DNA from: Clostridia bacterium
GTDB lineage: Bacteria > Bacillota > Clostridia > Christensenellales > Borkfalkiaceae
Length of the DNA: 8,063 bases
Direction: 5' to 3'
NCBI GenBank assembly: GCA_029054485.1
Contig: JAIDFD010000045.1
Location: forward strand, 1 to 8,063
Notes under the pieces: model-generated
What the model was told of the DNA's origin: nothing
The model's database searches: none
Seen by the model: the letters and a program-made list of their open reading frames with translations, nothing else
Made by a program: the position numbers and the translations under genes
Part shown: positions 1-5,487 of the stretch, in pieces
How the letters are laid out: each line of letters opens with the position of its first letter
Numbering within the stretch: position 1 is the first letter of the stretch

Positions 1-1
1 A

Positions 2-199
2 GAAGAGTATAACAGACTCGTGATAAGACAGAGCGGTATCCCGCAGAAAGAAATTGCAAAGCGGATAGGCGTATCTTATCAGACCGTATCAAAATATATG
101 TGCAACGACGTTTATCCCTCGCTCGATACCCTTGCTAAGCTTTGCTCGGTCTTAGACGTAAAGTCCGACTATATTCTGGGGCTTTCCGTTTATGATTGA
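2..199 (+). CDS. XRE-family helix-turn-helix regulator, C-terminal part (5' end outside window)
   Basis: An open frame runs from the window edge to TGA at 197-199 and gives 65 residues with no start codon visible, so the gene is cut at its 5' end. Residues 14-38 (PQKEIAKRIGVS, then YQTVSKYMCND) look like the two helices and turn of a Cro/C1-type DNA-binding domain. The following PSLDTLAKLCSVLDV and the ending DYILGL are typical of short XRE regulators, in which the domain closes just after 'YLLG'. The protein stops three residues later, so no extra C-terminal domain follows. The family binds DNA as a dimer and usually represses. The target is unknown; the gene ends only 27 bp before the -35 box of the polyamine operon promoter, so control of that operon is possible but unproven. 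Confidence 0.8.
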   Translation, partial: EEYNRLVIRQSGIPQKEIAKRIGVSYQTVSKYMCNDVYPSLDTLAKLCSVLDVKSDYILGLSVYD

Positions 200-203
200 C
201 ATA

Positions 204-231
204 TTTTAATTAACGTTGATTTTTAATTGAC
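204..231 (+). promoter_or_regulatory. 11-bp direct repeat overlapping the -35 box
   Basis: TTTTAATTAAC (204-214) recurs as TTTTAATTGAC (221-231), 10 of 11 bases identical and offset by 17 bp. The second copy overlaps the -35 hexamer at 227-232. Such an arrangement could be a regulator site or an AT-rich UP-like element. In AT-rich intergenic DNA it could also be chance, so confidence is low. Confidence 0.3.
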
Positions 232-255
232 AATAAAAAGCTATTCCATTATACT
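227..255 (+). promoter_or_regulatory. SigA/sigma-70 promoter of the polyamine operon leader
   Basis: A perfect -35 box TTGACA (227-232) is separated by exactly 17 bp from TATACT (250-255), one base off the consensus -10. The DNA upstream is AT-rich. Transcription would start near A262, leaving an untranslated leader of about 320 nt before speA at 583. This is the strongest promoter-like sequence I see in the window. Confidence 0.85.
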
Positions 256-491
256 TAAAACACATGGAACTTTTGCAGTCCATGCAAATACTCCTTTTGT
301 CTTTATAAGACAGAGGTTCGCCATTTTAAAGCGGTGCAAACCGCATTATTGATTGAGCAGGTTTTTAAATCTGCGGGCTCAAATTTTATAAGTTTAATAA
401 AGCCTTTAAAGGCGTCGCTTGTGAAACGGTCAATAAGAGTAGTAAAAGTATTTGCTATATAGACTCTGCCAAAGTCCCAACCAAGAATAAA

Positions 492-505
492 CGCATATAT
501 ATGCG
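492..505. repeat. 14-bp perfect palindrome CGCATATATATGCG in the leader
   Basis: CGCATATATATGCG is a perfect palindrome lying between the structured leader domain and the terminator. Its start (TAAACGCATATATA, 488-501) resembles the left end of the operon's intergenic repeat (TAAAACGCATATATA at 6555-6569), so it may be a decayed fragment of that family. Alternatively it is a DNA operator or a weak RNA hairpin. Confidence 0.4.
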
Positions 506-528
506 CATTACGGCATATTTCGGTTTAT

Positions 529-565
529 AAGACGGCTTTAAAAGATAAGCCGTCTTTTAATTTTT
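529..565 (+). terminator. Intrinsic terminator or attenuator just before speA
   Basis: AAGACGGCTT (529-538) pairs perfectly with AAGCCGTCTT (547-556) over 10 bp around an 8-nt loop, followed by a T-rich run (557-565). It lies downstream of the strong promoter and ends only 5 nt before the speA ribosome binding site GAGGAAG (571-577). Transcripts starting near 262 must pass it to reach the operon. This fits regulated attenuation, or the 3' end of an independent small RNA with partial read-through. No clear promoter is visible between it and speA. Confidence 0.85.
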
Positions 566-582
566 ACATAGAGGAAGAATGA

Positions 583-2031
583 ATGGACAAACTCACACAA
601 AACCGCGCACCTCTTTACGAGGCGTTGGAAGCATTCAGAAAAAAGAGAATAGTTCCCTTTGACGTCCCCGGGCACAAGCGCGGCAGGGGCAATCCCCAGC
701 TTGTAGAGCTTCTCGGTGAAAAGTGTGTAAGTCTGGACGTAAACTCTATGAAGCCGCTTGACGATTTGTGTCACCCGTCCTCGGTTATCCGCGATGCGGA
801 AACGCTTGCGGCGGAGGCGTTCGGCGCGGCATATTCCTTTTTTATGGTCGGCGGAACAACCTCTGCGGTGCAGAGCATGATTATGTCGGTCTGTAAGGCG
901 GGCGATAAAATCATAATGCCCCGCAACGTCCACAAAAGCGCGATAAACGCGCTCATTCTCTGCGGCGCCGTTCCCGTCTACGTAAATCCTGAGGTCGATG
1001 AAAAACTTGGCATATCGCTCGGAATGGAGCCCGAACAGCTCAAAAAAGCGGTGGAGGACAACCCCGACGCAGTTGCGGTATTGGTCAACAATCCCACTTA
1101 TTACGGCATTTGTTCGGATTTGAAATCGATTGTAAAAATCGCGCACTCGCACAATATGAAGGTGCTCGTGGACGAGGCGCACGGCACGCACTTCTATTTC
1201 AGCGAAAGTCTGCCCATGTCCGCTATGGAGGCGGGCGCGGATATGTCCGCGGTTTCTATGCACAAGTCGGGCGGAAGTCTTACCCAAAGCTCGCTTCTCT
1301 TATTGAACAAGGGTATGAACGTTGACTACGTCCGTCAGATAATTAATTTAACCCAGACTACGAGCGCTTCCTATCTTTTAATGGCGAGCCTCGATATAAG
1401 CCGCAGAAACTTAGCGCTCAACGGCGGCGAATACTTTAAAAAGGTTACCGAGATGGCGGAGTATGCCCGCTCGGAAATCAACGACGTCGGCGAATATTAC
1501 GCCTACGGCAAAGAGCTTATCAACGGAACTTCGGTTTACGATTTCGACGTTACTAAGCTTGCGGTTTACACCCGCGATTTGGGACTTGCGGGAATAGAGG
1601 TCTACGATATTCTGCGCGATGAGTACGATATTCAGATTGAGTTCGGCGACATATGCAATATTCTTGCATACATTTCGATAGGCGACAGATTTCAGGACAT
1701 AGAAAGACTGGTCGGCGCGCTGTACGATATTAAGAGACTCTACAAGCGCGATAAAACGGGTATGCTTTCGGCGGAATACATTGCACCCAAAGTTGCCGTT
1801 GCGCCGGTTAAAGCGTTTTACTCTGAAAAAGTGTCTTTACCCATACGCTCTACGGCTGGCAAAATCTGCGCCGAGTTCGTAATGTGTTATCCTCCGGGAA
1901 TTCCCATTCTCGCGCCCGGCGAGCTTATCACCGAAGAAATTATACAGTACATTCTCTACGCAAAAGCCAAGGGCTGTTCAATGCAGGGAACCGAGGATTT
2001 TGCGGTTGAAAGACTCAACGTTTTAAAATAG
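583..2031 (+). CDS. speA: Orn/Lys/Arg decarboxylase, probably biosynthetic arginine decarboxylase
   Basis: This 482-residue protein has the length and motifs of the Bacillus SpeA-type, aspartate-aminotransferase-fold decarboxylases. The N-terminal PGHKRG is at 29-34, the PLP phosphate-binding region MVGGTTSA at 88-95, the PLP-nitrogen motif DEAHG at 197-201 and the Schiff-base lysine in SMHKSGG at K228. The C-terminal domain carries CYPPGIPILAPGE (435-447), which belongs to this group. The reaction is PLP-dependent decarboxylation, giving agmatine if arginine is the substrate. Sequence alone does not separate arginine from lysine or ornithine; the co-operonic agmatine deiminase and N-carbamoylputrescine amidohydrolase are the argument for arginine. 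The ATG at 583 follows GAGGAAG (571-577) at normal spacing. It is the first enzyme gene after the attenuated leader, and speE begins 19 bp after its stop. Confidence 0.93.
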   Translation: MDKLTQNRAPLYEALEAFRKKRIVPFDVPGHKRGRGNPQLVELLGEKCVSLDVNSMKPLDDLCHPSSVIRDAETLAAEAFGAAYSFFMVGGTTSAVQSMIMSVCKAGDKIIMPRNVHKSAINALILCGAVPVYVNPEVDEKLGISLGMEPEQLKKAVEDNPDAVAVLVNNPTYYGICSDLKSIVKIAHSHNMKVLVDEAHGTHFYFSESLPMSAMEAGADMSAVSMHKSGGSLTQSSLLLLNKGMNVDYVRQIINLTQTTSASYLLMASLDISRRNLALNGGEYFKKVTEMAEYARSEINDVGEYYAYGKELINGTSVYDFDVTKLAVYTRDLGLAGIEVYDILRDEYDIQIEFGDICNILAYISIGDRFQDIERLVGALYDIKRLYKRDKTGMLSAEYIAPKVAVAPVKAFYSEKVSLPIRSTAGKICAEFVMCYPPGIPILAPGELITEEIIQYILYAKAKGCSMQGTEDFAVERLNVLK

Positions 2032-2050
2032 TTACAGGAGAAACAACCCT

Positions 2051-2911
2051 ATGGAAATGTGGTTTTCGGACATACACACCCCGAACATTAAACTTTCGAT
2101 AAGAGTTAAAAAACAGCTTTTTTCCGAGCGGAGCGACATTCAGCAGGTCGACGTTTTTGACAGCGAGGATTTAGGCAGATTTATCACCCTTGACGGCGAA
2201 GTGGTCTTTTCCGAAAAGGACGAGTTCATTTACGATGAAATGGTCGCGCACGTCCCTATGGCGGTTCACCCCAACGTAAAAAAGGTGCTTGTCATCGGCG
2301 GCGGAGACGGAGGGGTTGCAAAGGAGCTTTGTAACTATCCTGAAATCGAGCAGATAGACGTCGTAGAAGAGGACGAAATGTTCGTCTACGTTTCAAAAAA
2401 GTTTTTCCCCGAAACGGCGGCGGGACTTGAAGACAAGCGCGTAAATTTATACATTCAGGACGAGCTTAGATTTTTGCGTGGCAAGGTGGGCGAGTACGAT
2501 TTGATTATAAACGACTCAACCGACCCGTTCGGACCTACCGAGGGTTTGTTCACCAAAGAGTTTTACGGCAGTTGCTACAAGGCTTTGAACGATACGGGAA
2601 TTATGGTCTATCAGCACGGCAGCCCTTTCTACGATGAGGACGAAGCCGAGTGCAGAAAAATGCACCAAAAGGTTTTCCGCTGTTTTCCCGTGTCGCGCGT
2701 GTATCAGGCGCACATTCCTACATGTCCTTCGGGTTACTGGCTGTTCGGCTTTGCCAGCAAAAAATATCACCCGGTAAACGACTTCGACCCCGAAAGGTGG
2801 AAAAAGCGCAATATAAAAACCTGGTATTACAGCACCAACTTACACATAGGCTCGTTTATGCTGCCGCGGTATGTGGTGGATATTTTAAAAGAGGCAGAAA
2901 AAGACGGCTAA
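2051..2911 (+). CDS. speE: Spermidine synthase family aminopropyltransferase
   Basis: At 286 residues this is full length for SpeE. An N-terminal beta domain contains LDGEVVFSEKDEF (47-59). The methyltransferase-like Rossmann domain has GGGDGG (83-88), the ribose-binding acidic position in VVEED (104-108) and the catalytic-loop motif NDSTDPFGP (154-162) with D155 and D158. IPTCPSGYW (222-230) matches the usual IPTYPSGxW. The family transfers aminopropyl from decarboxylated SAM to putrescine. Three positions differ from the E. coli pattern as I remember it: YHEM is YDEM (D62), VEID is VEED (E107), and the DG of the adenine-binding segment is DE (137-138). No SAM decarboxylase gene is nearby. 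AGGAG (2036-2040) lies 10 nt before the ATG. The stop codon is the first TAA of a 124-bp repeat element. The family call is secure; the exact substrates are not. Confidence 0.9.
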   Translation: MEMWFSDIHTPNIKLSIRVKKQLFSERSDIQQVDVFDSEDLGRFITLDGEVVFSEKDEFIYDEMVAHVPMAVHPNVKKVLVIGGGDGGVAKELCNYPEIEQIDVVEEDEMFVYVSKKFFPETAAGLEDKRVNLYIQDELRFLRGKVGEYDLIINDSTDPFGPTEGLFTKEFYGSCYKALNDTGIMVYQHGSPFYDEDEAECRKMHQKVFRCFPVSRVYQAHIPTCPSGYWLFGFASKKYHPVNDFDPERWKKRNIKTWYYSTNLHIGSFMLPRYVVDILKEAEKDG

Positions 2912-3032
2912 AAGGTTTATCTGCATCGCAATACTTTGTTACGCTTGCGTTTTGTTTTGGTTGTGTACGCAAAGGAACACGCCCTGCAACAAATCCGCGC
3001 GTGTCTAATCTTGCTTGCATCTGAACCTTTTA
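2909..3032 (+). repeat. Intergenic palindromic repeat, copy A (124 bp), between speE and the dehydrogenase gene
   Basis: This block aligns along its whole length with 6555-6677 at about 85% identity and one single-base gap, including a 37-nt identical core (2938-2974 against 6584-6620). Its ends, TAAAAGGTT (2909-2917) and AACCTTTTA (3024-3032), are perfect inverted repeats. The leading TAA is the speE stop codon. Without the element the intergenic gap would be 24 bp, ordinary operon spacing. An inner hairpin GTGTAC/GAACAC around a GCAAAG loop is one mismatch short of perfect. No open frame inside it looks like a gene. Its size, dyad symmetry and position inside a transcribed operon recall ERIC elements, without a sequence match that I recognise. 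Confidence 0.85.
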
Positions 3033-3056
3033 CAACAAATATTTTAAGGAGAGATT

Positions 3057-4313
3057 ATGAAACTTTTGATTATAGGCTGCGGCGGAGTGGCGCAGGTTGC
3101 AATAAAAAAATGCTGTCAGGCAGACGACGTATTTACCGAAATTATGATAGCAAGCCGCACTGAAAGCAAGTGCAAAGCGGTTGCCGAAGAAATGAAAAAC
3201 AAGACCAAAGCACACCTGTCAACTGCAACAGTAAACGCGGACAGCGTTGAAGAGGTTGTTTCTCTTATCAACTTGTTTATGCCCGCGGCGGTTTTAAACG
3301 TGGCTTTGCCCTATCAGGATCTGACGATTATGGAGGCTTGCTTACAGTGCAAGGTTCACTATATAGACACGGCAAATTACGAGAGTGAAAATACAGACGA
3401 CCCCGCTTGGCGCAAGGCGTATGAAAAGCGTGTAAAGGAAAAGGGCTTCACCGCGTACTTCGATTATTCCTATCAGTGGGACTACGATAAAAAATTCAAA
3501 AAAGCGGGAATCTGCGCGCTTCTTGGCACGGGCTTTGACCCTGGCGTAACGCAAGTTTTCTGTGCGTACGCGCAAAAGCATTACTTTGATACAATCGAAA
3601 CTATCGATATTCTCGACTGCAACGGCGGCGACCACGGCTACGCGTTTGCGACCAACTTCAACCCCGAAATTAATCTGAGGGAAGTATCGGCAAACGGCTC
3701 GTACTGGGAAAACGGCAAGTGGATTGAAACCAAGCCTCTTGAAATCAAGCGCGAATACGATTTTAAGGGTGTGGGCGAAAAGGATATGTATCTTCTGCAC
3801 CACGAAGAGATTGAAAGCCTTGCAAAAAATATCAAGGGCGTAAAGAGAATACGCTTTTTTATGACTTTCGGTCAAAGCTACATTCAGCATATGAACTGCC
3901 TGCAAAACGTGGGTATGCTTTCAACCAGCCCCGTAAATTTCGAGGGCAGGGAAATCGTGCCCATTCAGTTTTTAAAAGCTCTTCTGCCCGACCCCGCGAC
4001 TTTGGGCGCAAGGACGAAGGGAAAGACGAATATCGGCTGTATTTTTACCGGCTACAAGGACGGCAAGAAGAAGAGCCTTTACATTTACAACATATGCGAC
4101 CATCAGGAGTGTTATAAAGAAGTGGGTTCGCAGGCGATTTCGTACACTACGGGCGTTCCCGCTATGATAGGCGCAATGCTCGTAGCAACAGGCGTCTGGA
4201 ACAAAGCGGGCGTATACAACTGCGAGGAGTTCGACCCCGACCCCTATATGGACGCTTTGAATAAGTACGGCTTGCCTTGGGCGGTTGACGAAAATCCCGT
4301 TCTTGTTGATTAA
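3057..4313 (+). CDS. Carboxynorspermidine/carboxyspermidine dehydrogenase (saccharopine dehydrogenase superfamily)
   Basis: This 418-residue protein starts with a Rossmann dinucleotide-binding motif, IIGCGGVAQVA (5-15), and ASRT (32-35) at the end of the second strand, which suggests NADPH binding. The substrate domain has GTGFDPGVTQVF (157-168) and the DCNGGDHG stretch (187-194), and the C-terminus has AISYTTGVPA (360-369). These features belong to the saccharopine-dehydrogenase-like enzymes that make carboxyspermidine. The reaction is reductive condensation of putrescine (or diaminopropane) with L-aspartate 4-semialdehyde. A saccharopine dehydrogenase label would be the common misannotation; the adjacent nspC gene, 58 bp downstream, argues for the polyamine role. 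Putrescine is the likely acceptor because aguA and aguB follow. A strong ribosome binding site, AAGGAGAG (3046-3053), sets the start. The stop TAA is the first codon of repeat copy C. Confidence 0.9.
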   Translation: MKLLIIGCGGVAQVAIKKCCQADDVFTEIMIASRTESKCKAVAEEMKNKTKAHLSTATVNADSVEEVVSLINLFMPAAVLNVALPYQDLTIMEACLQCKVHYIDTANYESENTDDPAWRKAYEKRVKEKGFTAYFDYSYQWDYDKKFKKAGICALLGTGFDPGVTQVFCAYAQKHYFDTIETIDILDCNGGDHGYAFATNFNPEINLREVSANGSYWENGKWIETKPLEIKREYDFKGVGEKDMYLLHHEEIESLAKNIKGVKRIRFFMTFGQSYIQHMNCLQNVGMLSTSPVNFEGREIVPIQFLKALLPDPATLGARTKGKTNIGCIFTGYKDGKKKSLYIYNICDHQECYKEVGSQAISYTTGVPAMIGAMLVATGVWNKAGVYNCEEFDPDPYMDALNKYGLPWAVDENPVLVD

Positions 4314-4345
4314 AATGCATATCTACTTCGCAATACTGCGTTTTA
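4311..4345 (+). repeat. Intergenic repeat, copy C: 35-bp internally deleted derivative
   Basis: The first 32 bases match the left end of copy B (6555-6586) at 30 of 32 positions and then pass straight into a TTA end. The result is a small hairpin with TAAAATGCA (4311-4319) facing TGCGTTTTA (4337-4345), with one G-T wobble. The leading TAA is again the stop codon of the upstream gene, here the dehydrogenase. The central and right-hand parts of the element are missing. The remaining gap to nspC after the element is 26 bp. Confidence 0.75.
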
Positions 4346-4371
4346 AAAATCTTAGATAAATAAAGCAACTT

Positions 4372-5487
4372 ATGAAATTATCCGACTTGGCTATGCCCGT
4401 CTACGTAATAGACGAGGATAAGCTCACAAAAAATCTTGAAATACTTAAAAGCGTGGAAGAGCGTGCGGGCTGTAAAATTCTGCTCGCGCAAAAAGCGTTT
4501 TCATGCTTTTATTTCTATCCGCTTATTTCAAAGTATTTAAGCGGAACAACGGCGAGCGGACTTTACGAGGCAAAGCTTGCTGCCGAGCATTTCGGCAAAG
4601 AAAATCACGTTTTCTGCCCCGCCTATCTTGACAGTGAGTTTGACGAAGTTGCAAGCCTATGCGACCATATAGTTTTCAACTCTTTCGCTCAGCTTGAAAA
4701 ATTTAAAACCCGCGCAAAAAACGCGAGCTTAGGGATAAGAATAAACCCCGGGTTTTCCACGCAGGGCGGCGGTATTTACGACCCTTGCGCGCCTTTTTCG
4801 AGGTTGGGCGTTACCAAAGCGAATTTCAATGAAGATTTGCTTGACGGCGTGGAGGGATTTCATATTCATACCCTTTGCGAACAGGGCGCGGAGGATTTGG
4901 CGGCGACTGTTGAACGGTTTGAAAAGGACTTTAAAAAGTACTTCAAAAATCTCAAATGGCTGAACCTCGGCGGCGGACACCATATAACGAAGGAGGGCTA
5001 CAATCTCGCCCTTTTGGAAAAGACGGTAAGCCGTCTTTCGCAAGTTTACGGTTTGCAAATTTATCTTGAACCGGGCGAAGCGGTTGCTCTCAATGCAGGC
5101 TATCTTCATACGCGCGTTCTTGAAATTATTAAAAACGGTATGGACATCGCCCTTTTGGACTGCTCGGCAGAGTGCCATATGCCCGACGTATTGGAAATGC
5201 CTTACCGTCCGCCCCTTTTCGGCGCGGGTGAGGCGAACGAAAAAAAGTTCACTTACCGCTTATCATCAAGAACCTGTCTTGCGGGCGACGTTGTGGGCGA
5301 TTACTCGTTTGACAATCCCTTGAAAGAGGGGGATATCCTCACTTTCGGTGATATGGCAATTTATACTATGGTAAAAAACAACACGTTCAACGGTATGCCC
5401 CTGCCGTCTATCGCGGTCAAGCGGGGAGAAAATTACGAGATTATAAAAAAATTTGGCTATGCCGATTTTAAGGAAAGGCTGTCATGA
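4372..5487 (+). CDS. nspC: Carboxynorspermidine/carboxyspermidine decarboxylase
   Basis: This is a 371-residue fold-III (alanine-racemase-like) PLP decarboxylase, the usual NspC length. The PLP lysine is K41 in LLAQKAFS. Further landmarks are GIRINPG (121-127), SRLG (143-146), HTLCEQ (166-171), the PLP-phosphate glycine loop LGGGHH (199-204), EPGEA (233-237), and the cross-subunit active-site segment TCLAGD (301-306) with C302 and D306. It removes the carboxyl group of carboxyspermidine, yielding spermidine, or of carboxynorspermidine, yielding norspermidine. With putrescine supplied by the operon, spermidine is the more likely product. The ribosome binding site before the ATG is poor (only AAAG at 4362-4365), so translation may be weak or coupled. 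The gene ends in an ATGA overlap with aguA. Confidence 0.92.
   Translation: MKLSDLAMPVYVIDEDKLTKNLEILKSVEERAGCKILLAQKAFSCFYFYPLISKYLSGTTASGLYEAKLAAEHFGKENHVFCPAYLDSEFDEVASLCDHIVFNSFAQLEKFKTRAKNASLGIRINPGFSTQGGGIYDPCAPFSRLGVTKANFNEDLLDGVEGFHIHTLCEQGAEDLAATVERFEKDFKKYFKNLKWLNLGGGHHITKEGYNLALLEKTVSRLSQVYGLQIYLEPGEAVALNAGYLHTRVLEIIKNGMDIALLDCSAECHMPDVLEMPYRPPLFGAGEANEKKFTYRLSSRTCLAGDVVGDYSFDNPLKEGDILTFGDMAIYTMVKNNTFNGMPLPSIAVKRGENYEIIKKFGYADFKERLS

Larger units (their letters stand above)
262..565 (+). ncRNA. Structured leader RNA or small RNA upstream of speA, class unrecognised
   Basis: Between the promoter and the terminator I see no convincing coding frame but many local hairpins: 263-268/279-284 (CATGGA/TCCATG), 294-303/307-316, 331-335/340-344 closed by a GCAA tetraloop, 353-363/368-382 with a CGGG bulge at 374-377, 402-405/410-413, and 440-446/451-457 with loop AGTA. 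A long-range pairing of 266-278 with 466-478 (11 of 13 positions) could enclose most of them as a multi-branched domain, but it excludes the first hairpin. With a terminator at the end, this looks like either a riboswitch/attenuator leader or a separate small RNA with read-through into speA. I tested T-box, lysine, SAM, c-di-GMP and ykkC signatures by eye and none fit. The pairings were found by hand, not by energy calculation. Confidence 0.45.

Noticed and set aside
264..308. A 14-codon upstream frame (ATG at 264, TAA at 306-308), leucine-rich, starting almost at the transcription start.
   Set aside because: It has no ribosome binding site, no arginine or lysine codons that would suggest attenuation by the pathway amino acids, and overlaps a stable hairpin. 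Probably chance.
331..344. GCGGTGCAAACCGC looked like a T-box or c-di-GMP riboswitch element.
   Set aside because: The T-box sequence should lie just upstream of the terminator with a GGGTGG-type core, and the c-di-GMP class needs a GACGCAAAGC partner. Neither is present; it is simply a stable GCAA-loop hairpin.
310..467. Lysine riboswitch suspected from AGAGG at 312-316, GCGTCGC at 412-418 and AAGAGTA at 435-441 upstream of a decarboxylase of the Lys/Orn/Arg family.
   Set aside because: These short matches are in the wrong order and spacing for the lysine riboswitch core, and the other conserved junction segments are missing. A covariance-model search would settle it.
262..480. 6S RNA suggested by the long-range closing helix and length of about 210 nt.
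   Set aside because: The interior forms several independent hairpins rather than one rod with a large central bubble, and I could not match conserved 6S positions. Kept only as an alternative.
538..1287. A 249-codon - strand open frame opposite the start of speA.
   Set aside because: It is the antisense shadow of speA, has no recognisable domain, and its low-complexity Arg/His-rich content reflects codon bias on the other strand. The same applies to the other antisense frames.
2936..3163. Short + strand frames running through repeat copy A, and similar ones through copy B, whose translations share an ATNPRV stretch.
   Set aside because: The similarity comes from the shared DNA repeat. The frames differ in start and end, extend into real genes and have no ribosome binding sites.
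3057..4313. Saccharopine dehydrogenase of lysine metabolism.
   Set aside because: The fold is shared, but the neighbouring nspC gene and the arginine-to-putrescine genes point to carboxyspermidine synthesis.
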